NCBI GenBank assembly: GCA_958298945.1 | Contig: OY282606.1 | Coordinates: 59,285,920-59,349,919 of the forward strand | Direction: 5' to 3' | Origin: Atherix ibis | Lineage: Eukaryota; Arthropoda; Insecta; Diptera; Athericidae | DNA length: 64,000 nt | Part shown: positions 1-11,937 of the stretch, piece after piece | How the letters are laid out: each line of letters opens with the position of its first letter | Numbering within the stretch: the stretch's first letter is position 1 | Notes under the pieces: model-generated | Databases searched by the model: none | Told to the model about the DNA's origin: nothing | The model's input: only the letters and a program-made list of their open reading frames with translations | Translations under genes and position numbers: made by a program

Positions 1-1278
1 GACAGGGACATTGCGGCTATAAGTCGTAGTACAGGAAGTAGTAGATGCCCAGTCTTTCTTAGTGCCCTTGAGATGAATGAAAACAGAAAGTAAAAATGAG
101 ACAGCTTAATTTAAATTACTGCAATATTGCGAAAGAGCTATTGCTACAGAGCGTGCATGAAGTGAACGTAGATGTCGCCATTCTCAGTGAGCATATATCC
201 TCTCATTATTGTCGGTGATCTTAATGCCTGGTCTATCGAGAGAAGAGGTAGGGTAGCAAATAGGAGGGGGGATATATTGTTTGAGGCCATTTCCTTTCTG
301 AATTTTATACTGATTAACTCGGAAAGGGGAAGCTACTTTTTCCAGGGACGATAAAGAATCAATAATAGATTTTACCTTAGAGAGTAACTGCAAAAACACT
401 ATACATATATGTACGTGTAGCAACTATCAGGCCATTCTGTATATTATTGGTAGGTCTGCCAACGGGTGGTCTTAGCATTGTTGACCGTAAGACAGAGGTA
501 CTACTAATCATGGACAGGAAGAGAAGAGAGCATATCACCATTAGAGTTGGTGAACATGAGGTGATCTAGGGACTATGTCTAAAGTATCTGGGGATGACGA
601 TTGACGATTTCAGCAACACCTACTATACATTGGTAGGAATTCTGCTGGAATAAATATGGTGCTGACGCGCCGAATACCGAACTTTGATAGACCAAGGCAG
701 AGTGTGAGGACCTTGTTGGCGATTATGGTCGGATCAAACTTGCTGTATGCTACGTCAATTTGGTTGGATGGGTTGATTAGAGCAACCTACATACTTGGAG
801 TTGTCTCAGTCTATCGTAGGAGCACATTGAAGGTGCCCTGTACAATCCGAATAGTGTCATACGAGGTCATTTATATTGTGACCGGAATGATACCAATTGA
901 AATATTGGCAGATGAGCGACAGAGTCTGTACTGCCAGATATTTCGGTATGACGCTGTGGTGCGATCCTAGGCTCGTATGGAGGAAAGAAGAGCTGCCGAA
1001 ATCGTCAGCATAATGGCAAATAGACTCACCGTCTCATCTCGGCGATAGATTCGTGGATAGATCGACGACATGGTGATATTAGTTACTATCTATTACAATT
1101 TTTGACGAGATACGAATGTTTTTGGGCTTACCAATGCCGCTTTAAATTTGATTCTAGCCCAGGGTACCTGTCTAGTGATGCGGAAAGAGAAGAGGCTAAG
1201 AAGTGCGCTGTCGGACCCCTGACACCGGAGAATGTATTGGCCTTGATGTTGGACTCAAGGAAGCTGTCGAGGTACTAG
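1..1278 (+). mobile_element. R1/LOA-type LINE remnant (ORF1 tail, endonuclease start, RT C-terminus)
   Basis: Decayed non-LTR retrotransposon. The first 93 bases end ORF1 with a tail reading TGSSRCPVFLSAL, as expected after the zinc knuckles of R1/LOA gag. ORF2 starts at the ATG at 96 (MRQLNLNYCNIAKELL...VDVAILSE), which resembles the start of an APE-type endonuclease. It then shifts frame to IIVGDLNAWSIERRG near 200-250, the GDFNAWS motif. The central RT core is missing. From about 480 the text resumes with KTEVLLIMDRKRREHITIR and KYLGMTIDD, then IPIEILADER, and closes with LTPENVLALMLDSRKLSRY and a stop at 1276. Several stops and frameshifts make it non-functional. It matches the same protein regions as the LINE at 25448-27119, so the two are related families. 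No A-tail or target duplication was seen. Confidence 0.8.
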
Positions 1279-1334
1279 CGACAACAGTCGTTGTCACCAG
1301 TGTAGTGATTTTGATTAATCCCAATATTTGACAT

Positions 1335-1481
1335 AATGTTCCCACCAGTACAGCAAATTTGAACGCTTTATAGTCGTGTGTTAAAAATTTGCCTCACGAA
1401 GTGGGGAGATATAGAAATATCATCAATGTTCCCACCAGTATAGCAAATTTGAACGCTTTATAGTTGTGTGTTAAAAATTTG
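1335..1481. repeat. 57-bp direct repeat, two copies 90 bp apart
   Basis: Copies at 1335-1391 and 1425-1481 have equal length and differ at only two positions (C/T changes). Each begins AATGTTCCCACCAGTA and ends GTGTGTTAAAAATTTG. The pair lies just 3' of the LINE remnant and may be its 3' UTR duplicated, or a local tandem duplication. No coding potential. Confidence 0.85.
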
Positions 1482-1489
1482 TATACCAT

Positions 1490-3600
1490 AGGCTTAATTA
1501 ATTTTCATGTATTCGAATGACGAATCTATACGTTTTAATATGTTAACATTACGAAACACGTAAGTATGAGAAGAACATCGTACAATAAATACATTTCGGG
1601 TTCCTTGATATAAATAAAGGACATTTCATTTAATTAAATTTTTTGTGTGCTGAAAATTGTTAAATCATTTGTTATTAACGAAAAATATAAGTTAGTTAAA
1701 ATATTGTAAATTAGATGAAGTTTTTAAAAATAATTTAATATATATAAGTATTAATCGAGTATTTATTATACGAGTAGTACCATATTATTTGGGTTTTCGT
1801 ATTAAAGTAACCAAATTTATTGTAGTTTTTCTCAGTATCTTTTATTGATTGAAGTCTAAAAAAAAACTATATAAATTATTACCAATGTTAGTTTAATATA
1901 GATTAAGAAAGCCTATGGCAATGAATGTTTTATTATTTGGCTGCCTTGAGACAATAGGAGTGGTTTTCTTGACCTATTGTTATATAGCGTGACTAGAAGT
2001 TGTTTTCTTCATTGACTTGTAGAATAATTGATAGTGGTGTAGTGTTAATTTTTGATACTTTTTGTAGAATTTATACAATAGTATCATTCAGATATCTATG
2101 AGCTAATAAAATAGGTTTTATAGAAAAAATATTGGAAAAAGGAAGTATTAGCAGGATTTATAAACTTCCAAATAATTTTTTTTAAGATATTTAATATTTA
2201 ATGGAATAAATTATGAGTCCGATAAAAATATTAAGTAATAGATAATCCATTTATATATTTGATTTCAATTCCGTATTTATTTATTAAATTAAAAAAAATT
2301 ATTGTATAATTCGTGCAACCGAGAAAATAATGCGAACTACAATATATAATAAAACGAATATCGGCATAATCAACCAAAACGTTATCAATTATTGTACATA
2401 CCATACCCAAAATCAAATTTTTTAATATTCTGTGGTTTTCTAAAACTGTACTTTTCTAAAAAAAATTCTGTATTTTTCAAAAAAAATTCCTTTCATAAAA
2501 TTTATTTTTCTACTAAAATGTTAATTCTAATGTTCCACAGAAATTCAGGCAATTTAAGCTATATTACAGCTTTATTCGTTCTTGAGGTCAGTGCCTACCA
2601 GACACATACGATCTAGGGTCGAAAAATTACGACAACATAAAGTCAAATCTTGTTTTGCTAAAATTATTCTTTTATATGTACTACATATTGACTATAGTTA
2701 ATCATACGTAGTAATTATATATTGACTATATTTATTTGCTTAATATTCCAGGTCCTTCCTCATGTTATAAAAATAATATCAGAATCTATTAGGAAATTTT
2801 ATACAAAATCGCTTTTTGTCGGTACAAACGACTTACTTGTTGTCAGATTTATTCAAAAAACGTTCTTACCCAAATTTAGGCCGATCTTTTGATGGTGCTG
2901 CATTAGAAATAGCTTCTTTGTTAAACAAAATCAGTATTGGATAATCTTTAATTATACTTTGGCAAATCCCAATATTACTTATAAGTTTCTATATAATTAA
3001 GATTGAATTTGTACCTTCCTTGATTATTGATTGCTGTCGCAATTAGGCGTAATCTTTTGTTAATTAATTATTTTGAATTTGTTTGGGAATGAAATAGAAT
3101 TGGTTGGTTATTTTTCTTTAATAAACTTAATGCAAGAAACAATTTAATTTGCTTTGAATTTACTATTATTTATTCTGTTCTTTCTTATTTATTCTTGAAA
3201 CTAAAAAATTTTGTTACTCATAAGTTCAAACTTTTCTCCTTGTGTAGACTGATTCTTTGCTTGAATTGTGTGAATATTCTCATTAAGAATGTTTATCAAA
3301 ATAATAAATTCTTAGTAACTATAAGTAGTGAATTAATTCAAATAAATATTTTTACAATACATACCTTTACTTTGATGCGGATCAATGATGCTTACGGCTA
3401 TAAGTGACGAGTGTAATGGGTGTTAAAATGTAATTGAATCGATAAAATTAGATCCCCTGCAATACTTTCACTCACAGAAGCAATATGTTCAGTTGAACGG
3501 CTTGTGCCTTTCACTCACATTTTTGTTGTGATGTTTTTTACCAAACCAGTAATAAACTGGAATTTTACAAATAAAAATAGATATAAATAAACGTTGAAAT
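1490..3600. other. AT-rich intergenic stretch
   Basis: Two kilobases of AT-rich sequence with poly-A/T runs. The open frames here (for example near 2231-2616 and 3195-3407) are low-complexity, lack a promoter and start context, and resemble no family. I see no gene. Confidence 0.6.
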
Positions 3601-3608
3601 GAGAACTA

Positions 3609-3773
3609 TTCTAAAATTTTTAAAAATGTAACATTTTTAAAATATTTATTGTTATAATATCACCATGATACTTAAGTACGATATAATAATAAGGAATTAT
3701 TTCGTACTTAAGTATCATGATGATATTATAATAATAAATATTTTAAAAATGTTACACTTTAAAAATTTTAGAA
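3609..3773. repeat. Fold-back (MITE-like) inverted repeat, about 73-bp arms
   Basis: Left arm 3609-3681 and right arm 3702-3773 are near-perfect reverse complements, separated by about 20 bp. The outer ends read TTCTAAAATTTTTAAA and its complement. The inner ends read ATACTTAAGTACGA and its complement. There are a few mismatches (for example CATTTTT versus CACTTT). There is no coding content, so this is a small fold-back element or a MITE made only of its termini. It could form a stable hairpin in RNA. Confidence 0.85.
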
Positions 3774-3957
3774 AGATTATTTGATATATAAAATTTAAAC
3801 GACGACACGTTCATATTTTTATTTCTTATTAAGAAATATTGTTCAATAATATAAACAAAGTCAATTGTAAAATTATATGTTACCATAATATTTAAATTAA
3901 AAAATATTACTTATAATGTACTCTTAATACAAACTTTTCTTATTATGCTCGTATGTA

Positions 3958-4440
3958 CGAGGTCCGTTCAAAAAGTATATACTAGCACGATATTCGCAAA
4001 ACTGTAAAAAGTTTTGAATGCAATCATTCTTTATACAATGTTCGTCTACCAGTAAGGCAAATATCCGGTTGAATTGCCGAAAATATTGCTGCCGTTCAGA
4101 GAAGTGTTGATCAAGACCTAAATTTATTGCTTTTAAGGAGTTCTAGATATTTAGAACTGTCTGAGACAACAATATGGGGTATTTTATAGTAGGATTTATG
4201 CTTACATTTTTGCAAAATTCTGTTTGCACAAGAATTGAAGCCGCTGGATCATCGCAAACGCTCTGAATTTGCTGATTTTGTTCTGGAGCAACTTGAAAAT
4301 TATGCTGACTTTCCAAGAAAATCATCTTTCCAGATGAGACGTTTTTTTCATTTCTGTAGATCGGTAAATAAATAAAATTGGCTGCGGTCAATCCAAAAAT
4401 TATTCACGAGAAACCTTTACATTCCGAAAAATAGACCGTT
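3958..4440 (+). mobile_element. IS630/Tc1/mariner-superfamily transposase remnant
   Basis: Read on the plus strand in shifting frames this gives LRSSRYLELSETTIWGIL, then LFAQELKPLDHRKRSEFADF, LEQLENYADFPRKSSF and FTRNLYIPKNR. The order matches the N-terminal half of insect DDE transposases of the IS630/Tc1/mariner group: HTH tail, QELKPxDH, then the segment carrying the first catalytic Asp. The Asp motif itself is not preserved, and the copy stops after the LH(P)EK motif. The segment at about 14430-14970 is the same sequence in inverse orientation. Confidence 0.7.
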
Positions 4441-4754
4441 TAGTGTGATTTATATTAGTGTGATTTATATCCAGGCACGATGGATATAAAATATCTAAAT
4501 ACTTAAATAATATTTTCTATGTGAGCTCGTTACATATGTAGCCATTTCAAAAATAAATTTAAATACAATAGAAAACTACAACTCTTTCGATTTTCAATTA
4601 GGAGCAAATAGAGTTCTTCGACTTGTAAATATTTGATTATTTTAGATGTTTAAATAAACATCAAACATAAGTGACCATATTTCACAATTTTCTATTTCTG
4701 AAATTTCGTTATACATTTTGTTGATTTAGGTGCATTGATGCACTACCAAAGATG

Positions 4755-4761
4755 TATAAAA
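4755..4761 (+). promoter_or_regulatory. TATA box of the 4826 gene
   Basis: TATAAAA lies 71 bases upstream of the ATG, which leaves room for a start site about 30 bases downstream (around 4785) and a roughly 40-base leader. No long AT run makes this trivial; it is the best TATA match immediately 5' of the gene. Confidence 0.6.
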
Positions 4762-4825
4762 GTGACTGAAATGTACATGTAAACTCGAGTATTTTCATAG
4801 CATTTGGAGAATTAAAATCAAAAAA

Positions 4826-5098
4826 ATGGGTCAAAAATTATTCGCGATTTTGTTATGTTGTTTCACAGTTATTTCAGTAAATCAAGGCCTAATATTAGGA
4901 GATTTACTTCATCTAAAAATCACCAAACGATTAGCAACAACTCCAATTGATATTGATGTAAATTTGTCGGGGCTGATAGCAAAAACGGGACCGTTGGATG
5001 CTGCCACTAACAAAAGAGAAGCAATTTCTGAAAATCCCAGTGAATTCGTAATGGATTTAGCCAAATTTTTGAACAAAATTTTATCTAAAAGTGAATAA
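4826..5098 (+). CDS. Small secreted peptide precursor, 90 residues, family unknown
   Basis: Single-exon gene with a TATA box at 4755 and a polyadenylation signal AATAAA at 5177-5182. The protein opens with a clear signal peptide: K4 then a hydrophobic run (LFAILLCCFTVISV) to about residue 20, with likely cleavage around Q20-G21. The mature part has no cysteine. It contains two dibasic KR sites, at residues 34-35 and 63-64, so processing could yield a middle peptide (36-62) and a C-terminal peptide (65-90). The C-terminal stretch FVMDLAKFLNKILSK would make an amphipathic helix. The layout is that of a neuropeptide, antimicrobial or male accessory-gland precursor. I do not recognise the family. 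The start is the first ATG after the TATA box, in an A-rich context. It is probably intact and expressed. The nearest host-type neighbours are the knottin genes 3.5 kb downstream. Confidence 0.75.
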   Translation: MGQKLFAILLCCFTVISVNQGLILGDLLHLKITKRLATTPIDIDVNLSGLIAKTGPLDAATNKREAISENPSEFVMDLAKFLNKILSKSE

Positions 5099-5199
5099 AT
5101 ATATAATTATAATACTTCAATTATAACAGAAAATTATTACCATATAAAGTTTTCAATATGCATTTTATTGAATATAAATAAAGTTGGAAAATACAGCTG

Positions 5200-7340
5200 T
5201 TAGTGTGTTAATTATTTTTTCTACTTATTCTTTATACAAAAGTAAATGTGTTTATTACTGCCTATCTAATGAAAAACGAGTATCATATTTAAGTGTTTCT
5301 AAGAAATTTATTTTAACTGCATTATGTGTTCGCACTTAATTTAATCAGTAAAATAATTTAATCTTTGAATCATTTTTAACACACAAACATTTATGAAATA
5401 TATTTCGCATAGTGAGTTATTTTTAAATAAAGTAGTTTGGAGATTATTTTTATCAAAATTCATGACATTTTCGACATTAGCATTTTGAAGTACATAAAAT
5501 TATTTTTTTTATAATAATTTAAAAATAGACACAATTTTTTGTAAAAAAGTTTTTTTATTGTTTAAAAATTTGGAAAAGGTAGACAATTTACTCAAAAATT
5601 TATTCCTTTTTTTATTGATTTAAAAAAAATATATTAGTAACTTTCAAAGAATTCCACAAGCTTTAGATACAGAAATTGAATACATCTTATTTTATTTCTG
5701 AAAGCATTTAAATTTGGAAACATTGTTTTAAAAAAAAATAGTTAATTAGCAAACAAAAAAGCTTTTATGTATTGTATAAAATGCCAAATATGTATTGCTC
5801 TCAAAAACATGAGTTAAATAATATTATATTATATGATATAATATATTACATTTGTAAACATTTTTTATTTTGAATTAATATTGTGCTCGGTTAATAAAAT
5901 AATTTTCATTAATTTGTTTTCGAATTAATTACATTTTACAATTTAATTAATAATTGTATATAAGTTTATTGGCTTCTATTGTATAAGTGAAGCCTTTTAA
6001 TATAATACAATAAATGAAAAGTTTGTAGTTAATTATAAAAAAAGTATTTTAACATATAGCATAATTTAAGGTGTATACAGAAAAACTTTATCACAGAAAA
6101 ATTATATTTAATTTGGTATATTTTGTTGTGTTTTCTAATAAAAAAAAATTTGCTAGATTTTGTAAATCTCCATGACCAAATATTTATAATCAGAATAATT
6201 TTTGTAAGCTTTGAACTAGTACGTGTAATTTGAAGTATCATTTATTATTTCTGGAAACTTGCTTTTAGTTAAAAAGAAAATCCAGTTAAGATATTTATTA
6301 AATACTATTTAATGATAATTTTTATAAACGAATCAACTGTAATTAATAATTTATATAACTATATTTATTATTATTGTTATTATTATTATTATAGAAAAAA
6401 TTGTTATTATTATTTATTAAAAGAAATTTAAAAAAAATTATATTCGTAGTTAAATGTTTTCATTTTTTCAAGTTTAATCAGTTATGAATATTCATAAAAT
6501 ATTTAAAATTTAAATACAAAGTATTAATTATTTTTGAAACTAATGTTAACTCAGGGTTCCGCTATGGGAGATGAAGACTCTAACAAAAGCCGCTCCCAGT
6601 TTATTAAAACAAAAAAAGCAAACCAATCATAAACAAAAACTTTTATTAAATGGACGAATTCACACAATTCAAAAACTCAGTAATTAAATTTGAAACCAAA
6701 AATCAATTAATATATAAATATAAAAATATTCAAACTAACAGCCCTCGGGTTTCATCCTTTGTACTCAAAAAAGGAAAATAGAATTTTCTAAGTAATATAT
6801 TCATAAATTGATACATAATTGAACTATGTTATAGACTGTATATAGAAGGGTAAAATTACTGCGGTTTATATTAATAATTAAATAAACTTAAAATTAGGTT
6901 AATATTTACATGCAGTCTTATATCAATTCATAAATGCTTATACATAATAAAGACAAATTATTCAACATTTTTGCGTATACTGTAGGATCCACTAGCAATA
7001 TATCTACTGTGTTAGTTCCACTTGAATAGTCATGGGATGCCTTATAATTCGCTCATATAGTCTATAGATGTGCTTAACATATCTTCTATTAATATGAACA
7101 GATTTATTTTTAATAATCATGTACTTTATGCCTTCAAAATTTACTTTATAACGGGACTGCCAATTATAAATTTTTTCTTTTCTCAAGAGGGCTCAAATTG
7201 ACTATGATGACACTGTGTCATTAAGTTTTTGACATGCTCAATACAAAAATCGTATTTTGTAAAAATTCATGATATTTCCAGCTTAAAATATTGCATCGGT
7301 GAGTGAAAATGTTCTAGAGTATCCAGTTTAATCAGTTTAT
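5200..7340. other. AT-rich intergenic stretch with possible retroelement scraps
   Basis: Mostly low-complexity A/T sequence, including an (ATT)n run near 6365-6400. Around 6550-6600 and 7000-7190 there are less AT-biased patches. The minus strand of the latter reads YVKHIYRLYERIIRHPMT, which looks like decayed coding sequence, but I cannot assign it. No supported gene. Confidence 0.45.
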
Positions 7341-7349
7341 AATGTTCTT

Positions 7350-8090
7350 AATAATTGGACCATCCACAATGGCTACATGGCGAATTTTGCATAAGGATTT
7401 GGCTCTTAAATTTGATAGGACCTAATTGGTGCAAGACTCAAAGCCACCAAATCATTTTCAACGTCGAAACTTCACTGATTCAATGTTTGAACATGGTGCT
7501 GATTATTAAACAATCCAAAAATAATCGAACTTTATATTTAAATCATACAACATGCCGCACCATCTATTGAAAATTTGCAGCAATAAAAAGATACATTCAT
7601 CCTCTTTCCATCTCAACAGATGGTGCTGCATGTCATATGATTTAAATGTAAAGTTATTTTTGGGACACACTGTGAATCATTGCAATCATCGTGTGTCACT
7701 CTATGGCACGCTTCATAGGCCGGGCGTATCACTAGTTCGCATTTTTTTCAAAGGTAACCAATTTTATATGGCTTATTTTTGATGACATGGGTGACGACAA
7801 CTTGTGGTTTGAACTACAGGAGAAACAAGCAATATATTGAAAACCGAATCTTATTACGAAGATGGATGTCACCAGAGATCTTCTTCTTGTGAGGCTTATG
7901 AAAACATTCCATACATAATTCAAGTATTCAAAACCAATATCAACTATGTCGTCCGTCAAATAAAGCCACAATTATGCAAAAATGGAATTGAAAAATTTGT
8001 AAAAAGGATCGATGTTTGTAAACGCAGTTGTTGTGAACATTTGTCCGATATTGTTTTTTATTCATAAATGGTAACGTTTCCGCGACATAT
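7350..8090 (+). mobile_element. IS630/Tc1/mariner-superfamily transposase remnant
   Basis: In changing frames the plus strand gives TMATWRILHKDLALKFDR (the TLWRILRKDLGL motif of these transposases), a patch related to QQDGAxCH near 7610, SYYEDGCHQRS near 7850, then VFKTNINYVVRQIKPQLCKNGIEKFVKRIDVC and HLSDIVF to a stop near 8065. The last section matches the C-terminus, where the family has IRPxLLEKVVENW and a GGHxxDIIF ending. Frames are broken and internal blocks appear rearranged, so it is dead. The C-terminus resembles that of the copies at 13990-14970 and 27540-28440. Confidence 0.65.
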
Positions 8091-8411
8091 TTCAATAAAT
8101 AATGATGGAATTTTTATACAAAATGTGTGTTACATTTGCAGAAAGAAACTTTAAATTGCTAGATCCTGTAGTTAAAAATAAATCGCTTTCCGAAAGTGCA
8201 AATAAAGTTTTTATATTTTAATGGTTTCAAAATTTTATAGTTTTATAATTTTTTTAGATTATTATTATATTATTAATAGATTAAAAAATATATTATTATA
8301 TTTGATTTCACAAAAATAAAATCATGAGTTTATGTATGTTATATGTTGATTATCTATTTTTAAACAATCACTTCGGAATTTTTTTCATCACAATCTGTTG
8401 TTATTTAAAAA

Positions 8412-8420
8412 TATATAAAT
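8412..8420 (+). promoter_or_regulatory. Candidate TATA box of knottin gene 1
   Basis: TATATAAAT lies 176 bases upstream of the ATG at 8596. In sequence this AT-rich a TATA match alone is weak; the 5' end and any non-coding first exon are unknown. Confidence 0.3.
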
Positions 8421-8595
8421 TCGAGTTATCTCATCTTCTTAAGTGATACACGTATTACACTATCTATATTATAAGATTAAGCTGTTTTAATAAGCGCTGA
8501 ATTTGTTATTCAAAATTACTATAAATTCGGCAGAAGAAAGACCAGTTTTAAAAATTAATTATTCATTTTTGCATTACACCAATTGATTATTCAGT

Positions 8596-9002
8596 ATGGT
8601 CAACGGTACAGCAGTTTGGTTCTTACTGATAGTTTGTGTCACTTTTATTGTAATGGTAAAAGTATGTATTCATTTTGAACCAATAATTATTTATTGATTA
8701 TTTGAGTATAATTATTAATAAAAATATTATTATTTCAGTGTTCAGGCATCGATTTTATGGAAAATGTAAGTAATTTCTAAAGAAAGTTTTTAAATAATTT
8801 AAATTTAACTGAATCTCATAACATTTATATTATTTATAAGGACCAACAGAGACAACTATGGCCATGTGTTGATCAAGGACAATCAGTAAGGTTTTCAAAC
8901 ATTTTAGAAAAAAGTTTTTTTTTATGAAATTTTTTTTAGTGCGAAGAAAACGAAGACTGCTGTGGAGGAATTTGTATCCGCGTGCTTGCAAGATGCGGCT
9001 GA
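8596..9002 (+). CDS. Secreted inhibitor-cystine-knot-like peptide 1 (four exons, 66 residues)
   Basis: Exons by GT-AG signals: 8596-8661, 8739-8765, 8841-8885, 8940-9002. Introns are 77, 75 and 54 bp, all phase 0. Exon 1 encodes a hydrophobic leader (VWFLLIVCVTFIVM). Exon 2 adds nine residues starting with C23. Exon 3 ends WPCVDQGQS. Exon 4 encodes CEENEDCCGGICIRVLARCG and stops at TGA. The last six cysteines (C40, C47, C53, C54, C58, C65) are spaced x6, x5, x0, x3, x6, the pattern of inhibitor cystine knots seen in arthropod toxins, protease inhibitors and antimicrobial knottins. Exon 1 could instead end at 8655 (ATG|GTAAAA), two residues shorter, in the same phase. The gene at 12767-13195 has the same exon plan, which supports both models. 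AATAAA occurs near 9095. The function (defence, venom-like or reproductive) cannot be told. It is too fragmented to appear as a long ORF. Confidence 0.8.
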
Positions 9003-9374
9003 TAACAGATCCTATTATATTAAACTAACATATTGTTGTAATTTTTACAAATTTTTACATCAAACTAAAATATTGTAATTCATTCATTACATTTAATAAA
9101 TAATGTGATTAAATGAAAATTAATGTCTTTTGGTTATCCAAAATATATTTTATTACATATTAAATTATTGTCACATAAAAATAGTATTAATATTATGAAT
9201 ATTATGAATAACATTAAGTCAATATTTTGTTTTAACTCTTTTCGTTTCTCTATTGCGGTAGGTTTTCTGCAATCCATTGCCATATCAATTACTTGTATCC
9301 CTTTTGCTTTAAACATTGACCACCACATATTACTTATTTCAGTAAATCCATAAACCCCCATATATTTACCCCTT

Positions 9375-10030
9375 TTCTCGGGAATTTATTCATCGCTGGT
9401 CGTGACTTTAACGCCAAGTTCCAACGATGGGACTACTGCGTTTTCAATCCCCAGTGCAGTTTGTATTATAATTATGTAAAAGTACAATATATCTAAATAA
9501 GAGAAAATTATTGGATCAAAAATTTACAGTAACCGGACCACAAGTTTTTCTTTTTTCGTTGAGTATTCTCCAAACTTAGAATTGTCAATTCGGAATTATA
9601 AAAATGATTACCAAGCCAAATAAACCAATAAGTTCCCCCTTTCCTAAAGACAAATAAGTCTCCTTCTAATCTCATAAAAAGTTTTAGAAAATATTTTTCA
9701 GACGCTTCAGCCCCAACTCGAATTCTTAAATTGAATTCGGAACCATCAATTCGGTTTTCGCTCTGAAAACTTCACTATCCAGTAATGTCATAGAGTTGTC
9801 GATAAAAAATAAAAGGGTATTTTCAAGATATATTGCTAGAAATATTTTGATTGAGCTCAAGAAAATACATTCTTCCACCTATTACAATAGTTAGTACTTA
9901 AAACATTGCTTCCGAAATTTAACAAAAATCCCCAATAAGCTTTCGAAATTCTCCTAAAACCCAAATTAAAACCCTCCAGAACTAGTTTACCAGGTGGACG
10001 ATAAAAGTTGATAAACGTAAATCTACCTAA
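9375..10030 (+). mobile_element. Jockey-clade LINE fragment (endonuclease to RT, internally deleted)
   Basis: The plus strand reads FIAGRDFNAKFQRWDY near 9390-9430, the GDFNAKHxxWGS motif of Jockey endonucleases. About 150 bases later comes MITKPNKPISS near 9605, the start of the RT domain, followed in another frame by LEFLN-IRNHQFGFRSEN and CHRVVDKK near 9715-9800, the HQFGFRxxHST motif. The intervening endonuclease C-terminus and linker are missing, and stops abound. Dead fragment. Confidence 0.7.
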
Positions 10031-10194
10031 CTAACTTTTGCTGTCTGCTGTGAACCATATCCTTCCATATACGTACATATAATACGTAAATTTAAACCAA
10101 AACAAATTAATTTGTAAAATTGAATAATGTTTTTATAATAAACAGTAAATAATACATAATATTGAATAATCTTTACTATTTTTAGTAGAGACAT

Positions 10195-10880
10195 AGGAAG
10201 TAGTTTATTTCATTTTGTACATCGATGTTATCTCCTTCATAAAAGTTGTTTTCAGCAGCTATATATATCGGTGGAGGCATTGTCTCCACTCTTCGTAGCT
10301 ATGCTCCTCGGTTACGCGTTTTTAGATGTTATCAGCAGTACCAATATGATATTATTTCAAGTGTTTTTTGATCTTAGAAAACAAAAAAAGTTATACGGGG
10401 TATGATCAGGTGAATTGGAGGTCTGGAGTATCAAATGAATATCCTTTTCAAACCAAAACTCATTGATGGAGATGGCTGTATGGCTGCGAAGGGATTTGTA
10501 ATTGTTGAGCATCTAAGTGTCCTTAAAAGAGGGTTTGCTTATGAAAACATGGTTGACAAAAAATGCCGATCACCTTTTCATCAATATTTGATGTTGATGG
10601 TTTTCCTAAGCCAGGTATATGTTGCTCTTTATCTCTGCCTTCTACAAATGCATTCACCAAGCTTAATACAAAATTTGATGGCGCATAGTTGCTTTGACTT
10701 TATCATTTTTCGAAAAATGGAACGACAAAATTGACAACAACGATGTGCTTGAGCCTATAAAGAATATTCATTATTAATAGTACAAGATTTTCGATGCATG
10801 AAGTTTTTTTGGAGAGCCAAGTACCACTGCAAGTCGACTCTCACTCAGAGAAGCCTTAATCAACGAAAACATAAAATTTG
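10195..10880 (-). mobile_element. Mariner-like transposase C-terminal remnant
   Basis: The minus strand reads LQTSNSPDHTPYNFFCFLRSKNT near 10370-10440, a decayed form of the PPYSPDLxPxDFxLFPxLK block with the third catalytic Asp. It is followed by VTEEHSYEEWRQCLHRYI and, after a frameshift, AAENNFYEGDNID near 10210-10300, matching the WxxCxxxxGxYFEGD C-terminus. Stops and shifts throughout. The open plus-strand frame at 10435-10734 is its antisense shadow. Confidence 0.6.
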
Positions 10881-11129
10881 AAACGAATGAAAGCTCTTAT
10901 ATTATAAGAGCACATTGAATTAACATTGAACATAATACGTGAGTTAAACTTGAATCATTTAATTTAATATTTGGTCATGAAAAAGGTATATATCATTTCA
11001 AAAAAATTCACATTAAAAACAAAAAGGCAATCAAAAGAATGCCGGAAATAGTTATTCCGGTGATTTAGTAGGTCTTCATTAACCTAATCTTAATTCCTGT
11101 GAATTATTTCAAAAAATACTTGAAAAGAT

Positions 11130-11310
11130 ATTATTTTAGTACTATCGATTACATTCCAGTTGACGCCTTTCAGAGATGCTGAGAAAAGTAGCAGCAATGC
11201 TTCCACGGATGTATGCGTTGCTGCCCAAGGAGACTTTTATAAAGGGGGAAACATTCATGTATGAAAATGAAATAAAATGTTATAACTATTCTGCCAGTCT
11301 TCGTATACTT
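11130..11310 (+). mobile_element. Mariner-like transposase C-terminal scrap, opposite orientation
   Basis: The plus strand gives SSNASTDVCVAAQGDFYKGG followed by NIHV and a stop near 11190-11275. This matches the same terminal block (CLHRCVAAxGDYFEGDNI) as the minus-strand copy at 10195-10880. The two lie tail to tail about 0.3 kb apart. Confidence 0.55.
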
Positions 11311-11319
11311 TAGAATGCA

Positions 11320-11930
11320 TTTAAATTAAAATATACCTTTTGTTGAAAAAATTGTATATAATAAAATAAAGTATTGTATGACTTTATATGCTATTATTAG
11401 GATTTAAAGATTTTAGTTCTTTATTAGAGGATTTTATAACATAATAATTCAGTTGAGATTCTATTCCTCTCTGGTATAATTTTTCCGTCCCAACTACAGC
11501 CAAAACGTCTTTAAACAAATATAATTGAAATGAGCTTTTTAATAAAAATTAACTAATATTTAAAAATAAATTTCTACAATTACGAAAGAGAAACTTATGT
11601 ATATATTTTTAGTTTTAAAATTTATTGTTGAATATATTGCATTCCAGGTGCTCAAGAGTTTTGTTTATTTTTAAATAATCCCGCAATTAGTTAATCAGTC
11701 GTATTTTTTTATAAGAAGTCGTTCACTTAAAATTAGATTTGGTTATAAGAATGAAGTCAAATTTTAATCATAATAAAATAATTAATTATTTAGATGAAAT
11801 TATTTTAATTCAATTTTCTTTCTATAACTAATACTCGTATGATGATTATTTTCATGATTATTACCATTCGTAATATAATTACATAGGCTTATCTATAAAA
11901 ATGTCTAGACAGCTTTGCGTTTTGTTGAGA
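11320..11930. other. AT-rich intergenic stretch
   Basis: A/T-rich, without an open frame, promoter or repeat I can support. Confidence 0.5.
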
Positions 11931-11937
11931 TCTTGTA

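Noticed and set aside
10435..10734. Plus-strand 99-codon frame as a host gene
   Set aside because: The opposite strand carries mariner transposase motifs in the same interval; this frame has no features.
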